Shown: positions 1 through 8,350, numbered from the stretch's first letter. The stretch: DNA of 21,209 bases from RUG14223 sp051881075 (GCA_051881075.1 JBJEPE010000021.1:1-21209); one strand, 5' to 3'. Notes: generated by a model not told the origin, from the sequence alone. Program-made: numbers and translations.

Positions 1-590
1 ATAAGGTTGACGCATAGATTACCTCTGTATGGAATCAGACTACTTTCGCCCAGTACGTCCATTCCTGCATTACAGAATGCGGAAACGGAGTTAAATATAC
101 TTTTCCATATACCCCATGGTCCAAACTCAGGTACAAATACAAAGCTGTATAATACAGCGCCTATACCCTCTACTAAAAATGTGCCTTTTACAATTCTTCT
201 TACCATGTCTACAAGGCCGTTGTATGTGTTAAGATTATACGCGTCACGAATAAGTAAGCGTTCTCTCATACCTATTCGCTTTTTCATTGTTTTTAAAAAA
301 AGTACGGTAAAAGAAATAACGCCAAGTCCGCCTATTTGTATAAGAAACAATATGACAAGCTGACCCCAGAACGACCATGTTGACGCCGTTGTAACTGTAA
401 CAAGTCCCGTTACACATACTGACGTTGTTGCGGTAAACAATGAATCAAGCCACGGTACGGGTACTCCAGTAGCGGACGCAAACGGTAAATGAAGAATAAG
501 CGTTCCTATAATAATAACGGTCAAAAATCCACCGGCTATTATATATGTAGTTATAAACCTACTTCGCTTTTTTAAGTGGTGTATTCTCAT
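1..590 (-). CDS. TrkH/KtrB-family potassium transporter subunit, C-terminus outside window
   Basis: Integral membrane subunit of a Trk/Ktr-type K+ (or Na+-coupled K+) uptake system. About 196 N-terminal residues are visible; the gene runs off base 1. The protein begins MRIHHLKKSRFIT, followed by a hydrophobic helix, then the first pore loop with the family motif TSVCVTGL (selectivity-filter glycine). Further helices follow, and then the second pore loop, SAFCNAGMD. These two half-filter motifs make the family call firm; TrkH versus KtrB cannot be separated without the rest. The ATG at 588-590 is used; a purine-rich AGGGAG lies about 16 nt upstream, a rather long spacing. The gene lies 61 bp downstream of the alcohol dehydrogenase stop with no visible terminator between, so read-through is possible. 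Any KtrA/TrkA partner would lie outside the window. Confidence 0.88.
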   Translation of the reverse strand, partial: MRIHHLKKRSRFITTYIIAGGFLTVIIIGTLILHLPFASATGVPVPWLDSLFTATTSVCVTGLVTVTTASTWSFWGQLVILFLIQIGGLGVISFTVLFLKTMKKRIGMRERLLIRDAYNLNTYNGLVDMVRRIVKGTFLVEGIGAVLYSFVFVPEFGPWGIWKSIFNSVSAFCNAGMDVLGESSLIPYRGNLCVNL

Positions 591-651
591 AGCTATTGAT
601 AAAACTCTCCCTTCGACATTGCAGGACTATTAAATATGATTTTTATATTTA

Positions 652-1839
652 TCAGTCATCGCCGTAGGCCATATTGAATATATCCAAAATCTCATCGTAA
701 CCAAGCGGCATATAACCGATAAGCTTCCGTGTCTTATTGCGTGAGCAATCAAGTGCCATTTTACCGATATCCGATTTCTTTACTCCGAGCATTTTAAGAT
801 TTGTCGGCATACCTATAGACCTGTAGTAATCCTCCTGCATATCTATGGCTTTATTAACGGTTTTTTCGGGGTGTTCAAAGTCTATATCCAAATTCCAGAC
901 ATTATGTGCATACTGAAGCCACCTTGAAATATTTGACTTATACACATATCTTGCCCAACTGCACCATAATGCGGCCAGTCCTGCTCCATGTGCAATCTGT
1001 GGGTACATCCCGGACACTTCATGCTCAAACTGATGAACTACCAGCATAAATTCACGTCCGCACTGAGTAAGCCCATTGTGCGCAAGCGAAGAAGCCCACA
1101 TCATATTAGCCCTTGCCTCATAGTCATTAGGGTTGTTATAACAGTCAAGCCCTGCCTTCATCACACTTTTTATAACAGCCTCTGCAATAGCATCGGTCAA
1201 ATAGGTATCAGAGCCGGGGCAGAAATAGCGTTCTATTGTGTGCATGGCAATATCAACAGCTCCGCAGGCCGTCTGATATTGACTTACTGTAAAGGTAAGC
1301 TCCGGATTTTCTATTGCAAATTCCATACGGTTACAGCTACAACCGTATCCTCTTTTTTCTGATGTTTCCGAATTAGTTATCACGCATGAGTTTGACATCT
1401 CTGAGCCTGCGGCAGAAAGTGTTAAAATTGCACCCTTACGCAATGTCTTTTGAGGTACTGCCTTACCAAGCGAAAAATCCCATACGTCAATATCCGGATT
1501 TGCCGCACCGTTTGCAATATCTTTTGCAGAATCCATAACAGACCCACCGCCAACGGCAAGGATGAAATCTACACCTTCTTTAAGACAGAGCGCGATACCC
1601 TCTCTTACAAGCTTAAGCTCCGGATTTGCGACTACTCCGCCAAGCTCTACGTAGCTGATATTTTCCGCATCAAGGCACTTTTTCACTCTATCCAATAAGC
1701 CGCTTGCCTTAGCTGATTTTCCACCATAATGAATAAGTACTTTTTTAGGAGCATAGTTAGCTATTATTTTGCCTACCTTTTCCTCCTCGCCCTTACCGAA
1801 ATACACCTTTGTAGGTGTTTCATAAACAAAATTATTCAT
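652..1839 (-). CDS. Iron-type alcohol dehydrogenase (butanol dehydrogenase / YqhD-like)
   Basis: Cytosolic NAD(P)H-dependent reduction of aldehydes to alcohols, as in the BdhA/YqhD branch of the iron-containing alcohol dehydrogenases. The 395-aa length matches the family. An N-terminal Rossmann-like half carries the nucleotide-binding GGGSVMDSAK (residues 97-106). The C-terminal helical half has the metal ligands of the family: D196 and H200 in GAVDIAMHTIER, then H269 (with H273 nearby) and H284 in the conserved His cluster. Whether Fe or Zn is bound, and the natural aldehyde, cannot be read from the sequence. The ATG has GGGAGG 11 nt upstream and a plausible sigma-A promoter just before it (1861-1888), giving a very short leader. 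Such enzymes usually act as an electron sink or detoxify aldehydes in fermenters; that role is inferred here. Confidence 0.93.
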   Translation of the reverse strand: MNNFVYETPTKVYFGKGEEEKVGKIIANYAPKKVLIHYGGKSAKASGLLDRVKKCLDAENISYVELGGVVANPELKLVREGIALCLKEGVDFILAVGGGSVMDSAKDIANGAANPDIDVWDFSLGKAVPQKTLRKGAILTLSAAGSEMSNSCVITNSETSEKRGYGCSCNRMEFAIENPELTFTVSQYQTACGAVDIAMHTIERYFCPGSDTYLTDAIAEAVIKSVMKAGLDCYNNPNDYEARANMMWASSLAHNGLTQCGREFMLVVHQFEHEVSGMYPQIAHGAGLAALWCSWARYVYKSNISRWLQYAHNVWNLDIDFEHPEKTVNKAIDMQEDYYRSIGMPTNLKMLGVKKSDIGKMALDCSRNKTRKLIGYMPLGYDEILDIFNMAYGDD

Positions 1840-1860
1840 ATTTCTAATTTCCTCCCGTAT

Positions 1861-1888
1861 AGTATACAGCTATATAAAATCTTTTCAA
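1861..1888 (-). promoter_or_regulatory. Putative sigma-A promoter of the alcohol dehydrogenase gene
   Basis: On the minus strand TTGAAA (1883-1888) and TATACT (1861-1866) are separated by 16 nt. Transcription would start about 20 nt before the ATG at 1839 and just ahead of the GGGAGG ribosome binding site. Confidence 0.5.
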
Positions 1889-1956
1889 ATTTATTAAAAA
1901 TGTTCTTTATTTTTCATTGTTATGTACGCATACTTTTATGTTAAAAATGCGGCACG

Positions 1957-2040
1957 TTATGAAAGTAATTGATTTATCAGTTCTACCGCAAAGCCTGCAT
2001 CCTGCGCTATGCACTTTTCTTGAAGATATTTTACTATCAT
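1957..2040 (-). CDS. Possible 27-aa small ORF between HAD and alcohol dehydrogenase genes
   Basis: An ATG-started frame reading MIVKYLQEKCIAQDAGFAVE... ends at a TAA at 1957. It begins 8 nt after the HAD stop codon. The composition looks protein-like (amphipathic, mixed charge), but there is no convincing ribosome binding site and no family I recognise. It could be a coupled small protein, a lost tail of the HAD protein after a frameshift, or chance. The rest of the 1840-2048 gap holds only the promoter of the next gene. Confidence 0.2.
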   Translation of the reverse strand: MIVKYLQEKCIAQDAGFAVELINQLLS

Positions 2041-2048
2041 GTACGCCG

Positions 2049-2657
2049 TCAGATGATATTCACACCAAGCTTAATTAATTCAGCCATTGTTTCATCATAA
2101 GTTTTATATACTATTCCCTCAAATCCAAGCCTTTTAGCGGCTGATACGTTTTCTTCAGAATCGTCAATAAATACACATTCCTCCGGTATAAGGTTAAACC
2201 GTTGAGCCAATCTGTTATATATTTCTGCGTCAGGCTTGCCGACAAGCTCTCTGAATGACATTATGCCACCGTCCATATATCCAAGAAAATCAAGCGCATC
2301 CTGACATTCGTTATTTGCCTTCTCTGAAAAATTGGATAAATAGTAAACATTATACCCCGCTTTCTTAATTGCCTGTATCCACGGGATTGCTATATCACGC
2401 TTTACCAGCATTCCCTGAATATTGTCATATGCCGCATGAATTTCGTTTGCTATCTCAGGGTCAAGTGAAATAAATGCGTCAAAAGCTTCTTTCTCTGTTA
2501 TTTTACCGCATTCAAATTCAAACCAATACGGGCTTGCTACCGATGCCTTGACTATTCTTTTTATCATTGGCGCATCAAAGCCCTTGTCCAGCAAAAACTC
2601 CTTTAATCTGTAATCTGCCAATACGTTGCCTATATCAAAGATAATATTTTTAATCAT
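2049..2657 (-). CDS. HAD-superfamily phosphatase, YihX-like
   Basis: Haloacid-dehalogenase fold hydrolase of 202 aa, the usual size for subfamily IA sugar- or nucleotide-phosphate phosphatases. Motif I is FDIGNVLAD with nucleophile D8; the second motif-I Asp is replaced by Asn, giving the DxGN form seen in YihX-type glucose-1-phosphate phosphatases. Motif II is YYLSNFS (S108), motif III the lysine of VGKPDAEIY (K141), and motif IV VFIDDSEENV (D165, D166). The helical cap lies between motifs I and II (about residues 18-90). The start ATG has AGAGGA 6 nt upstream. The substrate is unknown; YihX-like specificity is inferred only from the motif-I variant. Confidence 0.88.
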   Translation of the reverse strand: MIKNIIFDIGNVLADYRLKEFLLDKGFDAPMIKRIVKASVASPYWFEFECGKITEKEAFDAFISLDPEIANEIHAAYDNIQGMLVKRDIAIPWIQAIKKAGYNVYYLSNFSEKANNECQDALDFLGYMDGGIMSFRELVGKPDAEIYNRLAQRFNLIPEECVFIDDSEENVSAAKRLGFEGIVYKTYDETMAELIKLGVNII

Positions 2658-2713
2658 TCGTTATCCTCTTTCTATTATAAAAATGCTTTATATAAAATCT
2701 AATGAGTTATTTA

Positions 2714-3235
2714 TTAAATCGCTTCCATAATCGGCTTTAATGAGTCAAATTCTATAAAATCCACTTTTTTATTGAATGTTTCTATCATTGCCCTTACTTC
2801 CGCTGTTTTTTTCTCTTCCGGTAATCTTTTTGCCTTATTATACAAAAGTGTCATCATAGTCTTATGTTTAAAGCTCAGTTTACTGTAATCTATTCCGCCA
2901 CGCAAATGAAAGATAGTTGCTCTGTCTAAAATATTCTTTGGAATTTGATGCTCAATGGCACTGAAAATATTTTTGATATTTTCGCTGTCGTTTACATCCG
3001 CCAACCCAACTGTAGCAATAATGATTTTCGTAGTTTGCGGCAATAGCTTTACCGTACTTTTAAGGCCTTTTACACCGCCTGCATATAACGCACCAAAATA
3101 AATTACCGCATCATAGCCGGACAAATCTTTAATTTCAGAATAATTCAGCGACTTTATCCCTGTTATTTCTGATAATTTATCGGCATAACACTTTGTAGTA
3201 CCGTATTCACTTGCGTATATAATCAATTTTTTCAT
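2714..3235 (-). CDS. Flavodoxin-fold protein (Flavodoxin_5 / HemG-like)
   Basis: Probable FMN-binding redox protein, 173 aa. The N-terminus MKKLIIYASEYGTTKCYADKL places a SEYGTTK loop where flavodoxins bind the FMN phosphate. It is followed by the alternating strands and helices of a flavodoxin fold (AVIYFGALYAGG, KIIIATVGLADV). Length and pattern fit the Flavodoxin_5 group, which includes protoporphyrinogen oxidase HemG but also many clostridial proteins with no haem link, so I give no gene symbol. The C-terminal third is charged and helical. ATG with AGAGGT 9 nt upstream; 56 bp upstream of the HAD gene, so the two may share a transcript. The partner is unknown. Confidence 0.8.
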   Translation of the reverse strand: MKKLIIYASEYGTTKCYADKLSEITGIKSLNYSEIKDLSGYDAVIYFGALYAGGVKGLKSTVKLLPQTTKIIIATVGLADVNDSENIKNIFSAIEHQIPKNILDRATIFHLRGGIDYSKLSFKHKTMMTLLYNKAKRLPEEKKTAEVRAMIETFNKKVDFIEFDSLKPIMEAI

Positions 3236-3296
3236 TTTATGTGTACCTCTACTTAAAATCGCATATTTGCGTAATTATGTTTGTTTTTAAGTACCC

Positions 3297-4196
3297 TTAC
3301 TCAGCTAAAATACTACTTGCTAACCGTAGGGCGTGTTCATAATACCATCCGTCTTCATCTTCATCGGCCTCTATAAATTCTACATATTCATTTAAAACAG
3401 CAAGCTTTATGTCATACAAGTATTCTTTATATTCAGGCTTAGTATTTAATTTATCGTAAACGCCGTTTATAAACAGTTCCTTTTGCTTTTTAGTCATATA
3501 AAACGGGAATGTTGCCTTATCTTCTGTAGCGTGGGCAATAAAACGTGCGATATCCAAAGAATATGGCATAATGCCGCCAAACCCCCAATCTATAATGAAT
3601 ACTTTACCCTCACGGCAAATGGCATTAAATTCTAAAAAATCACCGTTTGACAGTGTTACGGGGCATGACAACTGACGCTTTAAAAAAACAGAATATGCTT
3701 TGCCTATTATCGGCTCTTTCTCTATATATTTAAATCTCTTATTGATTCGTTCCCAATAAGCATCAAATCTATCGTTATCTTTAGCAAGGGAAATATCATT
3801 AACCCAATATGTATTCTGAATTTCACTAAGGCTTTTCGCAGACAGAACAGCTAATTCATCGGTCATATCTCTTAAATCATGTCCGATAATATTTTCTATC
3901 AAGAGCCAATTTTCTTCTTTATCTTTAAAACCACCATAATATTGCGGTACAGGTAAGTATTTATTCTTAAGGTATCTCTCATAGTTAATAATTTCTCTTG
4001 CTCCCGTACGCTTTAAAATTCTGCTTCCTGAGGCAGTATCAATTATATAAACATCATATTTTCTTACATCTTCTTTGTTCTCACCGTATTGTTCGCATAC
4101 CTGCTGAACATTCAAAGTCTTTTCATTTAAGATTTGCTCTGCAATTTGTGTTATTTTTTCATCATTTATTTGTATTTCAAATTTTCCGATTTTCAT
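3297..4196 (-). CDS. APH/choline kinase-like phosphotransferase
   Basis: Protein-kinase-like small-molecule kinase of 299 aa, typical for the aminoglycoside phosphotransferase / choline kinase superfamily. The N-lobe has the expected strands and a lysine near RILKRTGAREIINYERYL (about 59-76). The hinge is NWLLIENIIGHDL. The catalytic loop reads SNGDFLEFN: base D186 and Mg-ligand N191 are present, while the usual first His of the HGD motif is Asn (N184). The metal-binding IIDWGFGG follows (D203). The ATG at 4196 is chosen because AAGGA lies 8 nt upstream; a longer frame exists but would need a TTG start at 4229 without a good site. The substrate is unknown, and there is no reason to assume drug resistance. 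Confidence 0.82.
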   Translation of the reverse strand: MKIGKFEIQINDEKITQIAEQILNEKTLNVQQVCEQYGENKEDVRKYDVYIIDTASGSRILKRTGAREIINYERYLKNKYLPVPQYYGGFKDKEENWLLIENIIGHDLRDMTDELAVLSAKSLSEIQNTYWVNDISLAKDNDRFDAYWERINKRFKYIEKEPIIGKAYSVFLKRQLSCPVTLSNGDFLEFNAICREGKVFIIDWGFGGIMPYSLDIARFIAHATEDKATFPFYMTKKQKELFINGVYDKLNTKPEYKEYLYDIKLAVLNEYVEFIEADEDEDGWYYEHALRLASSILAE

Positions 4197-4339
4197 TTTA
4201 TTCATCCTTAATTCGCTTTCTGACAGCAAGACCGCAGTTGTAAATTATAGCCTTTGTCAATAATCTGATAATTAACACTTTATTCTGTTTCTCTAATTTG
4301 GCAGATATAATAAATATTTTTACGTAAAAACACAATATA

Positions 4340-5398
4340 TCACCATATAATGTACCCGGGTTTAAAGAATAGTTTAACGTATTTTGCGTATTTTTTAGGA
4401 TTTCTTCCAACAATAATGGATACTACCGTACAGCCGCTCCACAATATAAAGAAACCTATAGGGAACCATATAAAAACGAAGTTCCTATTCTTTTGAAATT
4501 CACTTATTTCATTCTTAGAAATTATTTCAATCTTATTTTTGTAAATCGATTTTACAAGATAATAAGGTGACTTGTCTTTAGAGGTATACCTCTTAACCTG
4601 CACATCCAGTACTGTATAACCATCACATATTGCTTCTATCTTTTTGGTATCATATTCCTCTGGTACAAAACGGATTATATACTTATCACCGTCAACAGAC
4701 ATTAAATTGATATCTTCATCATCTCTGTAGCATGAGCTGAACGATGCCTGTACAGTTTCAAAATTAGAAAAAGGATTGTCCCAAATGATTGATACAATAA
4801 GAATTGCCAAAATGATAATTACTAAATATCCCAAAACAAAGGCAACCAGAATCCCTCCGGGATCTGATATATGACCGTTAAAAATATCATACTTCAATTT
4901 TTTAGTTTTAGGAATTGGCTTGCCGTAACTTTCTTTGTATTTTTTATTTGCAAGAATAATTAAATCCCGATTTCCTAATGACAACCAATCGATTACGATA
5001 CGACGCTTACCAACATATAAGTAAGTGTCATCAAAGTGTTCATTTATAGCGGTAATATCGGTATATTTATATCGCCTTTTTACGCCCCAAAAATTCTTAT
5101 GTGTAAATCCGTCATCATCATACCATATGCGACAGTTGAGATATGCTATCACCAGTACTGCACCCAATACGGAAAAAGCCAAAAAAGCCAATGATAGTAA
5201 AACGCTTTTCTCAATAAAGGTAAAAATAAATATAGGAATTAAAAAAACTGACATACATATCACACCAACTATCAAGAGGAATCTGGATAATATAACCTTT
5301 CCATATTCATCCGGTTCAGGTCTAAAGATAAGTGTAAAAATCCCTATTAACCAAATTAATACTATTATGCACAATATAGCTATCATCAATATGTTCAC
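4340..5398 (-). CDS. Membrane protein of unknown function with a PH-like soluble segment
   Basis: 352 aa, GTG start supported by GGGGTG 7 nt upstream. Three hydrophobic segments lie near residues 2-24, 37-62 and 66-88. A soluble stretch of about 90 residues follows, beginning CRIWYDDDGFTHKNFWGVKRRYKYTDI, then a fourth helix (about 184-208), an extracytoplasmic-looking domain and a last helix (about 312-334). The soluble stretch, with a DDDGF turn, a K/R-rich strand and YTDI, resembles the PH-like segments of small Firmicutes membrane proteins; I do not recognise a characterised family. Its neighbours are a second small membrane protein (46 bp upstream) and the kinase gene. Confidence 0.7.
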   Translation of the reverse strand: MNILMIAILCIIVLIWLIGIFTLIFRPEPDEYGKVILSRFLLIVGVICMSVFLIPIFIFTFIEKSVLLSLAFLAFSVLGAVLVIAYLNCRIWYDDDGFTHKNFWGVKRRYKYTDITAINEHFDDTYLYVGKRRIVIDWLSLGNRDLIILANKKYKESYGKPIPKTKKLKYDIFNGHISDPGGILVAFVLGYLVIIILAILIVSIIWDNPFSNFETVQASFSSCYRDDEDINLMSVDGDKYIIRFVPEEYDTKKIEAICDGYTVLDVQVKRYTSKDKSPYYLVKSIYKNKIEIISKNEISEFQKNRNFVFIWFPIGFFILWSGCTVVSIIVGRNPKKYAKYVKLFFKPGYIIW

Positions 5399-5444
5399 TA
5401 TTAATCACCCCGATAAATCCTTATTAAATAGTAAACTCAATTTT

Positions 5445-5711
5445 TTAAAACAATATATATGCCGCTACCGCAAAAATATAAAATGCCGCAAACAAAGATA
5501 TATAGGCCGTTTTTCTGTTTGTTTTCCAATTTTCTATTGCTTGAATTATCATTAACACGCCTAAAAGTGGTTCAAAAACATTAATCGCCTTATCCCATAC
5601 ATTAAAAAGCTGCATAAACGCCAAAATTACTATTGTAACAGAAATTATACAACCAATAACGGTTAAAAATTTATATAACGGTGATTTTTGATTCCAATTC
5701 TTAATTATCAT
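5445..5711 (-). CDS. Small membrane protein, DUF3953-like
   Basis: 88 aa with three predicted membrane segments (about residues 14-34, 44-57 and 66-88). The central GVLMIIQAIENWKTNRKTA, a helix end followed by a basic N/K/R turn, resembles the small DUF3953-type membrane proteins of Firmicutes; the assignment is tentative. AAGGAG sits 7 nt before the ATG. It is 46 bp upstream of the larger membrane protein gene and could be co-transcribed with it. Function unknown. Confidence 0.6.
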   Translation of the reverse strand: MIIKNWNQKSPLYKFLTVIGCIISVTIVILAFMQLFNVWDKAINVFEPLLGVLMIIQAIENWKTNRKTAYISLFAAFYIFAVAAYILF

Positions 5712-5818
5712 TTTTAATCTCCTTCACGTTAGTGTTTAAAATATAGCTTTGAATTTATCAGATTACTGTTATGTAAATTCTTTATGCTATAAGGTCTTTT
5801 CACGCTTGTTTTTATGTA

Positions 5819-5873
5819 GCTTAGTAGCGGTACTAAGCATTTAATGATGAACTATAAAGTAGCATTATGCTAC
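5819..5873. other. Two adjacent inverted repeats in the gap before the EamA gene
   Basis: 5819-5838 is a perfect 8-bp stem with a GCGG loop (GCTTAGTA / TACTAAGC). 5859-5873 is a near-perfect palindrome (GTAGCAT-T-ATGCTAC). Neither is followed by a clear T-run on either strand. They lie downstream of the EamA gene and upstream of the 88-aa gene, so either a weak terminator or operator sites are possible. Nothing else is visible in 5712-5924. Confidence 0.45.
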
Positions 5874-5924
5874 GATTATGAATGTTAATTTTCAAAATAA
5901 AATTCCAAATCTTAATTTATATGT

Positions 5925-6974
5925 TTATCCTGACATTTTCATATTCTTGGATTGTTCCATTTTAAGTCTTTTCTTACTGTGATGATGAGTATGATTATCT
6001 TCTGACCGATAATGATTATGACCGTGCGAATGGACTATTGTATGAACATGAATTACGCCGTCACGCTTATATGTAATCGTGTGTGTATGTTCATGTACAT
6101 GATGCTTTACAAGCGTATCCATTACCACAATTACCGACCCTATAATCATAAAAACAAGTCCTATAAGATAATTGATTTTCATCTTTTCTCCAAGAAGCAA
6201 GAATGCCAAAAACGAACCGATAAATGGAGCAATAGCATAATAAGCGCTGGTTTTTGCGGCCCCTAAGGTTCGCTGTGCACGAATATAGGTAAATATACTT
6301 AATCCATAAGCAACAAAGCCAAGCAGCATTGTAAGCAGAATATATTTTATATCCGGCAACTGTTCCCTCAAAACGTATGCAATAATAATCGAGCCGCCAC
6401 CTGAGCAAAGCCCCTTTAATGTAACAATTTCATATGTACTTTTCTCTGATATTTTTCTTGTGCAGTTGTTCTCAAGACCCCAGCAAGATGCCGCCAATAA
6501 GACAAATATTGAACCATACGAGAAATTAAACCCGTCACTTTGTTCAACAGACAGACACGCACTGGCTATTACAATAGCACATATTGCAACCCACAACCAT
6601 TTAGATACGCTTTCTTTGAAAATCATCAATGCAATTAATGCGGTTGCAACAATCTCAAAATTGCCAAGCAATGCGGCATTTGACGCCGTAGCATACTTTA
6701 TACCGATCATCAAAAATATAGGCGCTAAAATATCAAGCAAAATCATGCCAATAGCATAAGGAGCATCGCTTTTTGACAATCGTTCTGACGCAGTTTCTTT
6801 CTTATGCTTAAAAATGTATAGGATTCCGATACCCAAACCGGCTCCAAGATATAAAAAACCAGCCATAAATGTCGCAGGAACATATTTAAGCAAAATTTTT
6901 GAACATGGCGTATTTATTGCATAGAATACTGCCGCCAAAACCGCATAAGCTATCGCTTTCTTTTTAGTTCTCAT
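5925..6974 (-). CDS. EamA/DMT-family transporter with a histidine-rich C-terminal tail
   Basis: Drug/metabolite-transporter superfamily protein, 349 aa. Residues 1-290 hold about ten membrane helices arranged as two EamA repeats, each with the small-residue-rich packing of the family (for example AVFYAINTPCSKI and GAAKTSAYYAIAPFIGS). The last ~55 residues are soluble and carry 15 histidines between HHVHEHTH and HTHHH, in four clusters. Known EamA transporters export amino acids, nucleotides or other small molecules; the tail suggests a divalent metal sensor or a metal-related substrate, but that is inference. AGGATGG lies 7 nt before the ATG. The gene has its own upstream region containing a large inverted repeat (7027-7074). 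Confidence 0.9.
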   Translation of the reverse strand: MRTKKKAIAYAVLAAVFYAINTPCSKILLKYVPATFMAGFLYLGAGLGIGILYIFKHKKETASERLSKSDAPYAIGMILLDILAPIFLMIGIKYATASNAALLGNFEIVATALIALMIFKESVSKWLWVAICAIVIASACLSVEQSDGFNFSYGSIFVLLAASCWGLENNCTRKISEKSTYEIVTLKGLCSGGGSIIIAYVLREQLPDIKYILLTMLLGFVAYGLSIFTYIRAQRTLGAAKTSAYYAIAPFIGSFLAFLLLGEKMKINYLIGLVFMIIGSVIVVMDTLVKHHVHEHTHTITYKRDGVIHVHTIVHSHGHNHYRSEDNHTHHHSKKRLKMEQSKNMKMSG

Positions 6975-7026
6975 AATTCATCCATCCTAAAATTTTAAAG
7001 ACAATTTATGATTTGTTATTTACATA

Positions 7027-7074
7027 ACATCAATACTGCCGTCTACGCATAATATGATGAAACAGTATTTATGT
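7027..7074. promoter_or_regulatory. Inverted repeat upstream of the EamA gene
   Basis: Arms ACATCAATACTG (7027-7038) and CAGTATTTATGT (7063-7074) are 12 bp with one mismatch around a 24-bp spacer, 53 bp before the EamA start codon. The left arm is part of a 14-bp sequence (7032-7045) found again upstream of the next gene at 7775-7788. Consistent with an operator or leader hairpin; function inferred only. Confidence 0.4.
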
Positions 7075-7133
7075 CAGTTCACCCTTGTCCGTTACCGCAA
7101 ACCAATCGGCAAATCGCTAATGTCGGAAAATTG

Positions 7134-7168
7134 AGCAAGCGGATTGAAATTCGTTGCTGCGCTTTTTT
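7134..7168 (+). terminator. Orphan terminator-like hairpin on the plus strand
   Basis: AGCAAGCG pairs with CGTTGCT (one bulge) and is followed by GCGC and seven Ts. It points along the plus strand, where no gene precedes it. It could be a relic of a lost gene or have no function. The rest of the 6975-7206 gap shows only the inverted repeat described separately. Confidence 0.3.
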
Positions 7169-7206
7169 TATTTCTATTATATGTATTATTTCAATACAGA
7201 TATTGC

Positions 7207-7731
7207 TCACTTATCCATACGCAGGAGGATCTGCTGTACACGATTTACATCATCAATGTTTGTTAATTCAAACTCTGCATTTAAGAAGAAATGTCTTCTT
7301 AAGAAAAACGATGTATTCCTAAAGCTGATCGTTCCTGAGCCATCCTTGTTCATCGTTATAATCATATCAGATTTTTCACTGCCTGACAACATATCAACTC
7401 TTTTGTTACGCAAGCGAATTAATCTCTGATTTGTAATTACATATGACGTTCTTTTAAGTATATAGCTCTTATAAAAGAATCTTCCGATTGCAATATATAA
7501 TCCTATCAGCGAAAATAGGATTCCCCATATCTTGAAAAACAGCGGAGAGTCGATTGTTAAAACACCTACTGCCCAAAAAATCGCAAAGCTACACCACATT
7601 ATGCTGAATGGTATCATTACAATATCTTCCTTAGTCAACAGTTTTCCCTTGACCGGTTTTCCATACCACAAAACAGATTCATCAACGCTGAGATAAGGTC
7701 TGCACCAACTAATATCATTTTCGTAATACAT
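7207..7731 (-). CDS. Two-helix membrane protein with bacterial PH-like domain
   Basis: 174 aa. A short N-terminal segment (LSVDESVLWYGKPVKG, typical of the lead-in of bacterial PH proteins) is followed by two membrane helices (about 37-60 and 64-88). A cytoplasmic PH-like beta domain comes next, opening with YVITNQRLIRLRNKRVDML and ending in a helix (NIDDVNRVQQILLRM). The order matches the bPH family of small membrane proteins, whose function is generally unknown. The ATG has AAGGAGG 7 nt upstream. The 14-bp sequence at 7775-7788 lies 44 bp before the start. Confidence 0.75.
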   Translation of the reverse strand: MYYENDISWCRPYLSVDESVLWYGKPVKGKLLTKEDIVMIPFSIMWCSFAIFWAVGVLTIDSPLFFKIWGILFSLIGLYIAIGRFFYKSYILKRTSYVITNQRLIRLRNKRVDMLSGSEKSDMIITMNKDGSGTISFRNTSFFLRRHFFLNAEFELTNIDDVNRVQQILLRMDK

Positions 7732-7774
7732 TATGCTTCCTCCTTAATATATTTTCTGTAAAGTTCCTGATATA

Positions 7775-7788
7775 AATACTGCCGTCTA
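7775..7788. repeat. 14-bp sequence shared with 7032-7045
   Basis: AATACTGCCGTCTA occurs here and at 7032-7045. On the minus strand both copies sit a similar distance (about 44 and 58 bp) before the start codons of neighbouring genes, the PH-like protein and the EamA transporter. A shared regulatory site is possible. Confidence 0.4.
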
Positions 7789-7878
7789 TAAACAGTCTTA
7801 GACGATTGATTAGATATCTACCGTGTGAATAAGTAAATTATTCCTTGCTGTTATCGTGAACAAATTGCAATCCGTGGG

Positions 7879-8319
7879 TCATCTTTTTTTATATGTTATA
7901 AGCTCCGGAAGCTCTCCGTCCTCGCCATATGTACATACAAGCAGAAAGTCCATGCCTGCAACAATACCAAAACAGCTATCTGAATCAAATTCACATTCAA
8001 GTTGGTTTCCAAGATATATGCTTTCATCATCCAAAAGCTTTGTTGTTTGACCGCCCGGAAATGTGTATTCCAAATTCACAAAGCTGCCTACAAGGGCATT
8101 CAGATCTTTCACAGTCGGCATTCCGGGTATTTTTAAATCATTAAACTCCTTTATAAGTGTTTGTTTAAATTCCAAAAACTTTTCTTTTCCGCCGATATTG
8201 ATACAACTTGCAATAAAGCATTGTTTGCCAAAAGGACAACCTTTTGTTTCTATACATCCTTTGCACATTTTTTTCATAGAACAGTTTTCACATTGTATTC
8301 CGCATATTGATTTACACAT
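7879..8319 (-). CDS. Cys-rich DUF3795-like protein
   Basis: 146 aa, probably cytosolic. The first 40 residues hold nine cysteines (C2, C6, C10, C13, C19, C22, C28, C34, C39) in CGIQCENC / MCKGC / GCPFGKQC spacing. This is the hallmark of DUF3795-type proteins and likely a metal site (Zn or Fe-S, not distinguishable here). The C-terminal ~100 residues form a mixed domain without a recognised motif. AAGGAG lies 7 nt before the ATG, and a weak promoter lies just upstream. Function unknown. Confidence 0.75.
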   Translation of the reverse strand: MCKSICGIQCENCSMKKMCKGCIETKGCPFGKQCFIASCINIGGKEKFLEFKQTLIKEFNDLKIPGMPTVKDLNALVGSFVNLEYTFPGGQTTKLLDDESIYLGNQLECEFDSDSCFGIVAGMDFLLVCTYGEDGELPELITYKKR

Positions 8320-8350
8320 AAAAAATCTCCTTATTATTTTTCTTTATTTT

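Noticed and set aside
7..363. Plus-strand 118-aa open frame
   Set aside because: It is antisense to the TrkH/KtrB gene, which has clear pore motifs on the minus strand.
6091..6408. 105-aa minus-strand frame inside the EamA gene
   Set aside because: It is an alternative frame of the EamA coding region, without a family match or its own start site.
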